64,000 nucleotides of DNA from Blattamonas nauphoetae (taxonomy: Eukaryota > Preaxostyla > Oxymonadida). Made by a program: the position numbers and the translations under genes. Shown piece by piece: positions 54,001 through 64,000 of the stretch. The notes beneath the pieces are model-generated. The model searched no databases and was not told the DNA's origin. It saw nothing but the letters and a program-made list of their open reading frames with translations. The DNA lies in assembly GCA_033064195.1 (NCBI GenBank), contig JARBJD010000102.1, positions 62,001-126,000 of the forward strand. Reading direction: 5' to 3'. Within the stretch, counting starts at the first letter, position 1; each line of letters begins with the position of its first letter.

Positions 54001-54969
54001 CTGTACAACACGTACATTGGAATGATGAACGAGGATGTGGTTGACATCAGAGACGAGCAGGGAAGGGGGGCAGCAGATGTGTCAGGTGTGGAGTACGGAA
54101 GGGACGGGAATCCGTTGACGGAGGGTGGGAAAGATGTTCTCGATGGAATCGAAAATGGCCAGAAACAGACTGCTCTGTTTGCCAACCTCTTTCCCGACGA
54201 TGACATGGAAGATGTGGCCACATTTGTGCCGATTGTGCAGCCTGTCATTCTTCCATACAGCACACTCGATGTTGTTCTAAACCACACGAACGTCTGGGCC
54301 AACAACCAGACACTCGATCCAGCACTCATCCAGTTTGATTTGGACGACGAAGAACAGTGGAAGCCATTCCTCAACGAACAATTCGAAGGCGACTCGACGT
54401 ACCCCATTAAGCCGTTCTATCCAGTCAACGCAGACAAGCTTCGCTTAGCTCCTGCCATCTCTGGAGCGAGAGCAGAAATGTTGGAACAGAAACTGTACGC
54501 AGAAATTCGAACACAATTCATCAACTACAGACACCCGAAGCACCTCTTGTATGGATGGAACACAGACATGGACATCCTCCTCAGGAACGGTCTGATTGCC
54601 ATGGAGTTCCAGGAGATGACAGGAATCAAGAACGAGAAGGGAATCAACGCTTGGAAGGCCGATATTGCTCGCCAAATCCAACCCGGACAGCTCTTCCGAT
54701 GCCAGCCAGTCCAGTTCTGCTTCAGCGATGTGAAACGCATCAGACAATACCTGATGCAGAAGTTTGATTTCCACAAGACACAAAGCCCTTCGGTCAAGTA
54801 CAGCTTTGGCGTGTTTGTGTGCCCTCAACTTGGCGGATGCAACTCGGTTTGGGTCTGTCTTGGAATGGAAATACCGTCAAAAGACGAAAAACTTGGCGAG
54901 AAAAAGAAAGTTGAACCAAAGGGCAGGAAAAACATGACTGGGATGTCGAATATAAAGAGGAAGTGGTGA
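51080..54969 (+). CDS. CC2D2A-like ciliary transition-zone protein (multiple C2 plus transglutaminase-like fold)
   Basis: CDS join(51080..51360,51407..51489,51542..51618,51657..52282,52317..54969), 1,239 residues. Successive C2-like units lie at about 54-185, 200-320 (DFGGTSDPYCVVSFMSGG) and 358-480. A transglutaminase-like region at about 560-720 reads DDQDHSILLVSLLLSMGVDA, then GNPHVFVMT and WETTAG: the His is kept but no Cys is at the catalytic position, as expected for the inactive CC2D2A fold. A Lys/Glu-rich disordered stretch (about 710-850) follows. The end (about 1081-1220) matches the CC2D2A C-terminus: LYAEIRTQFINYRHP, then SVKYSFGVFVCPQLGGCNSV. CC2D2A belongs to the MKS module of the ciliary transition zone; CEP76 is a related alternative but lacks this C-terminus. 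The start is uncertain: an in-frame ATG at 50993 is possible only with unusual hydrophobic residues. Confidence 0.82.
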
Positions 54970-55132
54970 TATCCACTTTTCACAGTTTCTTCAGTTTACT
55001 TCATTCTATATCTTTTTTGATGAGAAAAGCTTCTATTTTTTTCTGTATTATCATTTCCACGAATACGTCTTCAGTCTATGTTCACTGTGATGAAGTTCAT
55101 GTGATCGCCCCACAGTTTCATACTTCTTTTAA

Positions 55133-57632
55133 ATGGAAGATCTCACACAGGAAACAAAGGACGATACTCTTGACTTCATCGCAGAAGCTCGTGTGCACTG
55201 CTCTTTTAAGTTCATTCTTCGATTGTGGTAGAGTTATGCGAAGAGTTCATCAGTCATTTTGAGTCAGACCCTGTGCATGGAAGTAAGTATGAACAACAAA
55301 TCAGAGAAATTGGAAATGGTGACCAAAAAGTTCTTTCGATTGAGTTGGACGATATTGTCGCAGTATGTCGAGAAAATGATTTTATTCTCGTGATATCAAA
55401 CCTTTCTCTCTTCCATTTTCTATTTAGTTCTGTGGAACCAAAGTTAATTCACAAGATCGAACACTCCCTCAAAGAATCGAACAAAATGTTCTCCGTTATA
55501 TTGATCTCTTTTCGTCCATTGTTGATCGGAAATCTGTCAAATCTGAGTTGAACTCTCTCACACAAACACAAAACACCATTTTCAATTCGCAAATCGACGA
55601 AAACGAAAAAAGGAAGCGGGAACTTCTCCTCAGGACACAAGAAAATCCAGATACGCAATCCCAAATCCCACCAGAACTCACTCGCCGTTTTAATCTCGTT
55701 TTTGCTCCCCGAAAGAAAATGGTCTCAATAAAAATGAGAGAAACGAATGCTGCTCAAATTGGCCATCTTGTTAAACTCCGTGGTGTTGTCCTTCGAACAA
55801 CAGTTGTCCATCCTCTCATTCAAGTTGTGACTTACACCTGCTCTGCCTGCCACACGTCTGTTTACCAAGCAATCAATTCCAGACAATTCATTCCACTCAC
55901 AAATTGCCCATCGCCAGTCTGCAAAACAAATAAAACGTCGAATACTCTGACTTTGCTCCCTCGCGAGTCCAAGTTCGTAAAGTACCAAGAAGTTCGGCTC
56001 CAAGAACTCACTGGGGAGGTACCTGTTGGTCATATCCCCCGTCATCTCACTGTCCACCTCCACGGGGAACTCACCAACCAATGTCTCCCTGGCGATCTCA
56101 TCACTTTGACCGGTGCTTTCCTCCCTCTCCCAGCAACTGGGTTCAGACGGATGAGGATGGGACTCCTCACAGACACGTATATTTTGGGACAGAACATCGT
56201 TGTTGAGAGAGGGTCATTGAGTGGAAAGGATGGCGCCACTGAGGAGGAGCTGACCACTGAAGAGATGGACCGAGCAATCGACGAGCTTAAACGCAGACAG
56301 GGACTCCTCAGTATTCTCACTGCGTCGATCGCGCCAGAGATTTATGGGCATGACAACGTGAAGAAGGCCATGCTCCTTCAGCTTGTGGGCTCTCCAACCA
56401 GAATCACTGGAGATGGAATGACAATCAGAGGCGACATTCACCTCTGTCTTATGGGAGACCCCGGAGTAGCTAAATCACAATTACTCAAAGTTGCAACGAC
56501 TCTCTCCCCACGTGGAGTGTACACGACGGGGAAGGGAAGCACAGGAGCAGGTCTGACTGCTGCTGTTCTCCGCGATCCAGTGACAAACCAGGTGATGCTT
56601 GAAGGTGGGAGTCTTGTGATGGCCGATAACGGCCTGTGTTGCATCGATGAATTCGACAAAATGGACGATGCAGACAAGACTGCCATTCATGAAGTGATGG
56701 AGCAGCAGACTGTCTCGATTGCGAAGGGAGGTGTCAACACGACGTTGAATGCTCGTACCGCTATTCTTGCCGCTGCAAACCCCGCTGCAGGGCGGTACAA
56801 CCGAAACAGAACTCCGTGGGAAAACATCAACCTTCCGCCAGCCCTCCTCTCTCGTTTCGACCTCCTGTTCCTCCTGATCGATCAAGTGGATGATGACAGT
56901 GATCGCAACACAGCTTTGCATATCACGACTGTCCACCGAACGCTGAAGGCCCCTGAGAGAGAAACAGGCGAGCTTGTCAGTCAGCCAGTCCTCAGAGAAT
57001 ACATCAACAGGGCCAAGCGCATCAGACCAGTTCTCTCTGACGAAGCAGCAGCCAGAATCACACAACTGTTTGTCGACCAACGAAAACAAGAATCGATGGT
57101 CCAAAACCCCCAATCGTACACTACACCACGTTCACTTCTCGCCATCGTCCGTCTTTCGACCGCGTTTGCTCGACTTGATTTCCGAACGGTCGTTGATGTT
57201 CGAGACGTCGATGAGGCCAAGACCCTTGTTGATAGCAGCCAGGTGGTTCTCGATGGAACAGGCGAACGAGGAGGAGATCGATCCTTCATCCGTTCAGCTG
57301 ATGACATCCCGTACATCATTCGGAACATGTTCTCAGAAAAACAGCAAGCTCACGACCGTCGTCAGCAGAAGTACACTGGAAGTGGCATGGCTGGATTGTT
57401 CAATCGCGGTGACTATGAAGACGAGGATGCCAATTTGATTGAACTGGACGATGTCCAAGATGAATCGGACTTCGATCCAAATGTTCTGAGTCTTGCTACA
57501 GTAAGAGAAACGTTGACAAGAAGAGGTGTGTCAGTTGAAGAATTCACAAAGTTCCTGTCGGAGAATAAACAACTCGGAATCTTTGAAATCAATGAGGACG
57601 AAGGCACACTATCACTTGTTGAATCCGATTGA
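55133..57632 (+). CDS. MCM7: MCM7 replicative helicase subunit
   Basis: CDS join(55133..55190,55232..55362,55428..57632), 797 residues (human about 720). It is one of six subunits of the MCM2-7 ring that unwinds DNA at replication forks. Visible marks: zinc ribbon with CSAC (about 199) and CPSPVC (about 224), the MCM7-like YTCSACHTSVYQAINSRQF, EVPVGHIPRHLTVHL, Walker A GDPGVAKS (about 407), Walker B CCIDEFDKM (about 467), arginine finger SRFDLL (about 538) and a C-terminal winged-helix region rich in acidic residues. Introns of 41 and 65 nt restore AQLCEEF and IVAFCGTKV. The extra length is in the N-terminal linker (LTQTQNTIFNSQ region) and the acidic C-terminus. Confidence 0.95.
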
Positions 57633-57760
57633 ATATTCTTCATATTTTTAATTTTTCTCCACTTCAACTTTGAATCATTTTCTCACTGAAGTGAATACAG
57701 AAAATGGACACCAGGTGGACCCATTAATTTCGATCAGGCCCTCATTTTGTTTCTTCACAC

Positions 57761-60700
57761 ATGTCGCTATTTCTTTTTGCATATCTATTCCCCTTATTCA
57801 TTTCACGATGTCAGGGCTTTCCTCTTCGCCTCGGATCCTCCTCAAACTGCCCTATCCTTGTTACACACACGGATTCTCTGTCACTCCATCTGTCCAGGCT
57901 ATCTCCTCCTCATTATTCCTACCACCTCCTTCTTGAGCAGGGAAATCATCTGCAAACTTCGCATTTATCGCTTTTGAATTGCTCTCTCTACCTTAGAGGA
58001 GATATGTCAAACAAAACACACCTCCAGTACTCATTCCCACAGCCGATCACTGTAATGAATGATATACATTTGTCATTGTTCACAATTGAGCATAGAGTGC
58101 TTTCTTCTCAACCTGGTTGCTCGTTATTTGTCCTATCAGATCGTGGGCAGATATTCATAGAAGATCTAATCATCAAATCCTCTCAAACTCGGCTTTTTCC
58201 AATAATTGATGCAACAAAAGGGAATATATCGATTTCTGGAGTATTTCAACATATATCTGCCTCTCAGATTCCAACATTTTCCTTCAGTGAACGAACAAAA
58301 TTCACTTTTCCAAATCATCCATCTTTTCCTCTAGCAGCGCTCAACACACCTTCTTCTTTCGTTACCTATAGTTTTTTCTCCCGAAATTCTCGTGATTCGT
58401 GCGTCACAGTTGAATATTCTCACAACACTCTCTCTCTATCCTCAGTTTCAACAAGCCAATCAAACTCATATTCTGGAGAATCTCTCCCAAATATTTCAAT
58501 TTTTGATTTTCACACGTTCAACTATACGTTCTTTCACACTGATATATCCTACGTGGTATCAACAAGCAGTGTTTTTGAGGGCATAGAATATGTTAGCCAA
58601 AAATCTAACACTCCCTCATTTATCACTCTTCCTTTCTCCATACATTCATCTCCCCCACAACTTTTCATTCAGTCTTCTTCATTTATCCATCAGTATTCCT
58701 CCTCTGGATCGCCAATCATCACCATCAATTCAGGAACGATCTTTCTCTCCAAAGTCAGTTTCTCCTCAAACGATCCACATCATCTATTCATTACTTCAAA
58801 TGTACCACCGGATTCTCCTGTCTCTGTGGTCCTATCAGATATTCATTCCATTCAATCACTCTTTACATCCCCTTCCCCCGTCGTCCATTGCCCGTCAGTC
58901 ATTTTTGATCTCAGCAAAAACATTTCGTCGCAATCGACCAATGTCGATTCAATCCAACAAGCTACGTCTTTCACTTTTCGAGGTCGTAGCCCGGCACTCA
59001 CCAACTTCCTCTTTGCTCGAGAATCACCTGCTTTCGACATCACCAGCACGCTTGTCGTATCTTTCTGCTCTCTCTCGTTTTCTGCCAGGCATACGCTTGC
59101 CCTTCCATCTCTCCAAGTCAGTGGAACGGGGTCAATTCAACTGGACACCGCAACTCTTGTCTACACTGGCCTGAACGGGGGTGTTTTTGTCAGTTTGGGA
59201 AGTGTCTCCCGACTTTGGACAAGAGGTGTTTGTCAATTTGTGTCAAATGCACCGTCGGACATCATCATTTCCCACAGAAACGAATCGTCATCGATTCAGC
59301 TCAACGGAAGGACAATCTTTACAAGCCAAGCAAACATTGTCCATTTCTCGCCGAGTCTGAACTTTCCGATCGAATATTTCCTGAAGACAGGCGGAAGTGG
59401 TGATTGCCTCTCGTCGGCGACACCCTGCGCAAAGATCTCGAGAATTTTTGAGCAGACGACGATCATCCACCCTCCGACAATCCACGTGGACGGGTCTATT
59501 CCAGAATCCCCATCGTCTTTTGCAGCTGCGAACAAATCACTTACTTTTGTTGGGATGAACCCAGCAACTGACGGGCTCGTCATATCGCTCTCCGCCACTT
59601 CTGTGTCGTCGACTGTCAACTCTCCGATGATCACTGTCCAGTCAAGCCTTCTCTTTGATAGCGTCTTTCTTGAGTTTCAGGGAACCGCCAGCTCGTGTTT
59701 CGCTGTCGAGGCTTCAACCACTCTTCATCTGATTGACATGCAGTTCAAGACATCAGATTCGTCCTCGTTTTCGTCTCTCGTTGTTTCGAATGGTGGGACA
59801 GTTGTTGTCACACAAGTTGAGTTTGCCACAAACATCACCACAGTCTGTCTTGAGGACACTTCGGAGGAACCAGATGAGACCTCCAAGTCCAGTTTGACTG
59901 GGATCGTCCTCTCAGACATCCCTGTCCTCACCTCAACAAATCCGAGCGCTGTCCTTGTCAAGAAGTTCACTCTCCTCACCAATCTATTCCCAACCCAAGA
60001 CTTCCTCACTCTCATCAGCGGCATCGATGACTTTGTGTATACATCCAATTTCCAATTAACAGGCCAAGTCAAAGTTGCAAATGGTGAGCTACTTGTGATG
60101 CAGGGGTCGTCAACCATCATCAAACCAACAATCACTATCCTGGCAGACACGGTGGCTGCATTTGATATCAAGGGAAGTTTTGAAGCCAAGTTCATTGAGC
60201 TCGACCTCTCTAAAAATATTGCACTCGGCGTGTGTCTCGAAGTCAAATCACCAGGCACGGCGATCATCGAGGATTGTCAGATCAGAATCGCATCTGTTCC
60301 GATCATCTTCTCCCTCAGCACACAAGATTCAGTCACAATTTCTTCGACAACCTCAATTCTCACTCTAAACATGGATTTCCCAACGGTCCTCATGACCCTT
60401 CCAGCTCCGACGCAAGTCATCATTCCCGAAGACATTCCCCAAACAAACATCAGATATCTAATCTACACGACATCGGGGTCAGAAATCACACTCCCCAAAA
60501 CCACCACTCTGACACACTTTCGCTTGTTGGCAATGACCACAACCACGATTCCTCTCTTCATCACAGCCCAATCAAACTCCATCATCTCTGGAAAGCCTGA
60601 GACTCTCGTCCTCCCAGACTCGAAAACACTTCTCCGTATCCAAGCGAACACAATCGTTCGAAATCTCACACTGAACCTCACACACTGTACGACTGATTTA

Positions 60701-61993
60701 ACGATCATCAAGATTGAAAACGACCTCACTGTTGTTGGAGTCAGCATCTATGTTCTCGCAATGAGCAGTTCATCTTTTGCATTCTGCACGATTTCAGCCG
60801 AAGCACAACTCACCTTCAGAGGAGCGGTATCCCTTTTTAGCAGCCTGACTCGTGTGAGTACGCTTGTTCGGACAACAACCGGGACGGGAAAGACAATCAA
60901 AATGTACACGCTTCTCAGCCTTCCCAACAAAAACGTCGTGTCTTTTGACGCGCCTGTTGAATACCTCTTTGATGCCTCGTTGCCAACATCGGACTTCTTG
61001 CAGTTCACTCCCACACCCGTCATCATCTCTGGGAACATCACACTCCCATCCGATGACGCGATCACCGTGACTGGCAATGCACTCGCACTCCATCTCAATG
61101 GCCAGCTCTCCATCAGAATGTGGACTGTCAATGCTGAAAGTGCGATCACAAACATCCCAATCATCGTGAACGGCACCTTCCGAGCGACAAGCATCACTTT
61201 CAGCATTGCCGGGACGGATGACTGTCTATTTCATGTTCATCCGGAAGGCAGGTTGATCATCACTGCTCTGAACGTGACTTCCTCTGCCCAGGCGTATCTC
61301 CACTCAGACACAACTCGACTCGAATACGAGGGTACCACCACACCAGTCCTCATCCAAACAGCATGGTCTCGGAGCACAAACGTTCTCCGCCTTTCGAACC
61401 AACCGAATCTGAACAGGGTCGACCTCATGATCTTCGACGGGATCACACTCGATGGAACACTTGTCAGCACAGGTGACGTGACCCTTTCCAGCACAAATGG
61501 GACACTGACGGGTGAAAGTTCGACCACCCTGACGTTGAAACTTGCTGGGATGGTGACTATCCCATCGACCATCACTCTGAAGAATCTGACGGTGGTGTAT
61601 AGCTCCTCACTCGCCCCAAAATCGATTGGGTACCACGTTGTGTTTCTCCACAAAGACGGTCCTTACTCACTCACCTTCAACAATGTGCATGTGAAGGTGG
61701 AGAGTGGTCCATGTGTCGTCGTAGCCACCGGAAACAAGTCGTTCACGGTCGACACCAGTTTCAATATCACATTCCCATCAGAACCTGGCTCAGCAAGGTG
61801 CACATATGCAGTCTTCTATTGTGCGTCCGATCTCACAATCAGAACTAACGAAAAACTCAACTTCGTTGTATCGAACACAAACTGCCGCTTTGCGAATGGA
61901 AGCAAAACTGTTGACTTCACGTCGAACGGCCGCGTCGTCTCAGAGTGCGACTTGTGTCAGAAAGGCCGCAAAGGAGACTTACAACCACCGTAA
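57761..61993 (+). CDS. secreted beta-helix-like (pectin-lyase-fold) surface protein
   Basis: A single open frame of 1,410 residues. It starts with a signal-peptide-like segment, MSLFLFAYLFPLFISRCQG. The rest is rich in Ser, Thr, Val and Ile with many short beta-strand-like rungs and N-glycosylation sequons, as in right-handed beta-helix proteins. A motif near 59390-59440, GGSGDCLSSATPCAKI, resembles a Gly-Cys-Ser-Ser-Pro-Cys repeat unit that I associate with large surface-protein families of oxymonads. The C-terminus ends shortly after CDLCQKGRKG, without a clear transmembrane anchor. A downstream exon starting near 62070 would add about 30 hydrophobic residues and end at 62163, but its donor (GTAAGT) differs from every other donor here. 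No enzymatic motif was seen; function is unknown. Confidence 0.75.
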   Translation: MSLFLFAYLFPLFISRCQGFPLRLGSSSNCPILVTHTDSLSLHLSRLSPPHYSYHLLLEQGNHLQTSHLSLLNCSLYLRGDMSNKTHLQYSFPQPITVMNDIHLSLFTIEHRVLSSQPGCSLFVLSDRGQIFIEDLIIKSSQTRLFPIIDATKGNISISGVFQHISASQIPTFSFSERTKFTFPNHPSFPLAALNTPSSFVTYSFFSRNSRDSCVTVEYSHNTLSLSSVSTSQSNSYSGESLPNISIFDFHTFNYTFFHTDISYVVSTSSVFEGIEYVSQKSNTPSFITLPFSIHSSPPQLFIQSSSFIHQYSSSGSPIITINSGTIFLSKVSFSSNDPHHLFITSNVPPDSPVSVVLSDIHSIQSLFTSPSPVVHCPSVIFDLSKNISSQSTNVDSIQQATSFTFRGRSPALTNFLFARESPAFDITSTLVVSFCSLSFSARHTLALPSLQVSGTGSIQLDTATLVYTGLNGGVFVSLGSVSRLWTRGVCQFVSNAPSDIIISHRNESSSIQLNGRTIFTSQANIVHFSPSLNFPIEYFLKTGGSGDCLSSATPCAKISRIFEQTTIIHPPTIHVDGSIPESPSSFAAANKSLTFVGMNPATDGLVISLSATSVSSTVNSPMITVQSSLLFDSVFLEFQGTASSCFAVEASTTLHLIDMQFKTSDSSSFSSLVVSNGGTVVVTQVEFATNITTVCLEDTSEEPDETSKSSLTGIVLSDIPVLTSTNPSAVLVKKFTLLTNLFPTQDFLTLISGIDDFVYTSNFQLTGQVKVANGELLVMQGSSTIIKPTITILADTVAAFDIKGSFEAKFIELDLSKNIALGVCLEVKSPGTAIIEDCQIRIASVPIIFSLSTQDSVTISSTTSILTLNMDFPTVLMTLPAPTQVIIPEDIPQTNIRYLIYTTSGSEITLPKTTTLTHFRLLAMTTTTIPLFITAQSNSIISGKPETLVLPDSKTLLRIQANTIVRNLTLNLTHCTTDLTIIKIENDLTVVGVSIYVLAMSSSSFAFCTISAEAQLTFRGAVSLFSSLTRVSTLVRTTTGTGKTIKMYTLLSLPNKNVVSFDAPVEYLFDASLPTSDFLQFTPTPVIISGNITLPSDDAITVTGNALALHLNGQLSIRMWTVNAESAITNIPIIVNGTFRATSITFSIAGTDDCLFHVHPEGRLIITALNVTSSAQAYLHSDTTRLEYEGTTTPVLIQTAWSRSTNVLRLSNQPNLNRVDLMIFDGITLDGTLVSTGDVTLSSTNGTLTGESSTTLTLKLAGMVTIPSTITLKNLTVVYSSSLAPKSIGYHVVFLHKDGPYSLTFNNVHVKVESGPCVVVATGNKSFTVDTSFNITFPSEPGSARCTYAVFYCASDLTIRTNEKLNFVVSNTNCRFANGSKTVDFTSNGRVVSECDLCQKGRKGDLQPP

Positions 61994-63620
61994 GTCCCGA
62001 ATCTTTTGTCACTCTGGTTTTCTCTCTATTCTGTCGTATCATGATTGGCATTTTCTTGTCACTTTTCAGTGTGATACTTCCACCACTTCACCTTGAGATA
62101 TTGTTTTACTTGCCTGCTTCTTTGAAAATGTACACGCAAAGAAATATCCAGTCCGGACATTAGCCAACACATAAGGTGCCCATCCAAAATGGGGAAAAAG
62201 TTGATATTGTCTGGGATAAGGGGTACATCTGAAGTGGTCTGAACAAGTGAAGTGTCTAAACGAATCATGGAAAGACTAACATGAAGAAGTATTCTGTGGG
62301 GTTGAATAACCTAGCCTTCTTCACGGTTCGTGTCTTTCGGATGCTTTCCTTCTTTCGTCGTCGGGTTCTGTCTCCTTTCCGTTTACCTTCGGGTCTTCGT
62401 GTCTTCAGCATTCCTTTACGGGTGGCTCTGTTCGCTCGGTGAGTTGGTGATGGTTGGTGGGAGGATGAGTGGTAGATGGGATTCTGTGGAGAGAGTGTTG
62501 TGTCTGTTGTGAACCAGGTTGACCTGTCTCGCTGGGCTGGAGTGTGTTTGTTGAAATTGCTCCTTGTCCTTCAAGAGGTCTGTCATGTTTCCTGCTCTCT
62601 TGGTTGCTGATGAGGAGGTTTGGTCAAATGGTGTGAAAAAGAAGAGGTGTCGGATGATGATGATGTTTGGTTTTGTTGTTGTTTTTGGTTGTATTGTATT
62701 TCTGTTGTGTGAGGTGGTGATCAGTGAGTGTAGAAAAGAAGGTTTTTGTGGTGTGTATGAGAGAAATGAGAAACTGTGCGGTTGACAGGGTGCAAATGAA
62801 GGGTGTTGTGGCGTGGTTGGGAAGAGAACGTTTTGATGACGAGTTCAACCTTCGAGAATTGGAAGGAGTGAGTGATACTATTCTCTGTGGCGGGTGATTG
62901 GGCATCTGAAAGCGGGAAATGTCTTGATCCCCCCATGGGGATGGACTAAGTCAGTTTTCAGATGTTGGCGGCGTGATTGGTGTGATTTCATGTTTTCGTT
63001 GAATGTTTTCAATGTAAAGCCAACCATAACGACTTTTCCCTTTTTTTAGATTGCATTTTGGAAGAAGTGTGGGGTGTTTGGGGCTGTGTGGAGCCGTGTT
63101 TCAAAGGGTTTCTTTTATTGGAACAGGCAACGATGGGGACTTCGCAGGTACGTTTCTGGGCTTCCTTGAACCATTTGAGGTGTTTGAAGTTCTTGTCTTG
63201 AGGTTTCCCTGTCGAGGTAGAGGTGAATCGGAGGATCTTAAGTGGAAGTGGTTGGAGGATGGGAGATGGGGGGAGTTAGAGTAAGATTGATTTTCTACCA
63301 AATTAGAGGAGTAGGGGGAGTGTGATAGTTGGAATGGGGAAGGGTATGAGGGATGGATTGAAGGTGAATGGGCTTCTGACAAAGGTTGGCCCGAATGGAT
63401 AGTGAAGGACAGATTGTCAAATGAAAATGAAAGATGATCATTGTATGCATAGTATCGCAGCTCAAGAGTGTGTGTTGCTGATGTTTTGCGAGGTGACTCA
63501 TGAGAAAAGGAGCGAACAAGATGATGGGTGTTGATTTCACTCGGATCTGATGGAAATCTCTTCAAAACGTCAAAAACAGCGTTTCTCGCTGTGTGAGGTA
63601 TAAAAAAAGTGAAAAAGGTT
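61994..63620. other. about 1.6 kb without a recognisable gene
   Basis: No open frame here has a plausible start plus family-like sequence. The part from about 62330 to 62800 is strongly G- and T-rich on the plus strand. A short inverted repeat (ATCCCC then GGGGAT around a 4-nt loop) lies near 62918-62934. The 3' UTR of the beta-helix gene presumably ends in the first few hundred bases. A minus-strand open frame at 63101-63715 has no usable ATG downstream of the tRNA. Confidence 0.5.
63602..63616 (-). terminator. RNA polymerase III terminator of the tRNA-Val gene
   Basis: On the minus strand, just downstream of the tRNA 3' end, come a run of five T (63612-63616) and then a run of seven T (63602-63608). 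T-runs of this kind end Pol III transcripts. Confidence 0.85.
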
Positions 63621-63693
63621 GACACCGCCCGGGATTGAACCGGGGACCTACTGCGTGTTAGGCAATCGTGATAACCAACTACACCACGGTGTC
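63621..63693 (-). tRNA. tRNA-Val (anticodon AAC)
   Basis: A 73-nt sequence folds as a complete cloverleaf: acceptor stem GACACCG/CGGTGTC, D-stem GTGT/TCAC, anticodon stem ATTGC/GCAGT with loop CTAACAC (anticodon AAC), and T-stem CCCGG/CCGGG with loop TTCAATC. The internal promoters match: an A box starting TGGTGTAGTTGG and a B box GGTTCAATCCC. No intron and no encoded CCA, as usual for nuclear eukaryotic tRNA genes. Confidence 0.97.
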
Positions 63694-63861
63694 TTAAAAT
63701 TTGGGATTTCATCAACGGACTTTAAAATGAACAGATCTCGATGTGAAACTTAATGCTTTGTGCTGTGTGTGAATTGATGGATGTCCACGCCATCTTCTAC
63801 AAACATGTGATACAACAAAAAGAATGAAGAGTGTTGATCAATACGCAAATATCGCTTTCGT

Positions 63862-64000
63862 CTATTCCGCGAGGAGACGAGTCTGTTCTTCTTGCGAAAT
63901 GTGCCCTTCACAAGCTCTCAAACTGTCGTTAAGTGTTTCCAATCTGTGAGATCCAACAATTGGAATCACCGGAACATTTTTACTAAAAGACATTACATAT
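63862..64000 (-). CDS. aldo/keto reductase, C-terminal end only (gene continues beyond the window)
   Basis: Partial CDS complement(63862..>64000), about 46 residues ending at a TAG. The visible sequence includes NVPVIPIVGSHRLETLNDSL and ends with SQEEQTRLLAE. This matches the C-terminal region of aldo/keto reductases, where a strand like VIPIxGxxxxxxLxxNL is followed by the final helix with a Ser-x-Glu-Glu start. These enzymes reduce aldehydes or ketones with NADPH. The catalytic Asp-Tyr-Lys-His residues would lie outside the window, so activity cannot be judged. Confidence 0.7.
   Translation of the reverse strand, partial: YVMSFSKNVPVIPIVGSHRLETLNDSLRACEGHISQEEQTRLLAE

Noticed and set aside
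61987-62163. A final exon for the beta-helix protein
   Set aside because: Phase fits, but the donor is GTAAGT, unlike all other introns here, and the added residues show no family similarity.
63101-63715. Minus-strand protein of about 200 residues
   Set aside because: The frame starts across the tRNA-Val gene and has no usable ATG after it. Composition (Ser/Pro/His) follows from the G/T-rich opposite strand.

Overview
The window reads as a gene-dense chromosome piece from a flagellated unicellular eukaryote. It encodes spliceosomal introns of only about 29-172 nt, intergenic gaps mostly of 80-250 nt, standard stop codons, ciliary proteins (IFT140, a CC2D2A-type transition-zone protein, a Fused/STK36-type kinase, a dynein-heavy-chain-like giant) and a secreted beta-helix-like protein of the kind abundant in oxymonads. 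A metamonad of the Preaxostyla/oxymonad type is my best guess. That is inference from style, not a database match.

Layout: 1-16,896 (minus) is one giant, left-truncated dynein-heavy-chain-like gene whose AAA1, AAA3 and AAA4 nucleotide sites look lost, while AAA2 keeps a perfect P-loop. It is divergent from a DDX54/Dbp10 RNA helicase (17,072-20,244, plus). Then three minus-strand genes: a 4,390-residue Fused-like kinase (20,514-33,775), a mucolipin-type TRP channel (34,006-35,964) and a PHO80-like cyclin with a long proline-rich tail and a PAM2-like motif (36,106-38,858). A 379-bp divergent spacer separates these from a plus-strand block: CDC50/LEM3 flippase subunit (39,238-40,361), condensin subunit 2/Barren (40,478-43,733), Ste20 kinase of the OSR1/SPAK branch (43,834-46,164), IFT140 (46,247-50,983), CC2D2A-like (51,080-54,969), MCM7 (55,133-57,632) and a secreted beta-helix-like protein (57,761-61,993). 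The right end has about 1.6 kb without a recognisable gene, a tRNA-Val(AAC) (63,621-63,693, minus), and the 3' end of a probable aldo/keto reductase gene (63,862 to the edge, minus).

Exon structures were worked out by hand from reading-frame phase and protein-family alignment. Across 36 introns the donor is GTNTG-like with T at +4 in every case, and in the long genes the introns sit near the 5' end. Functionally the window mixes ciliary biogenesis and signalling (IFT140, CC2D2A, Fused, dynein-like) with housekeeping chromosome and RNA genes (MCM7, condensin, DDX54, tRNA). The ciliary genes are neighbours here, but nothing shows that they are co-regulated.
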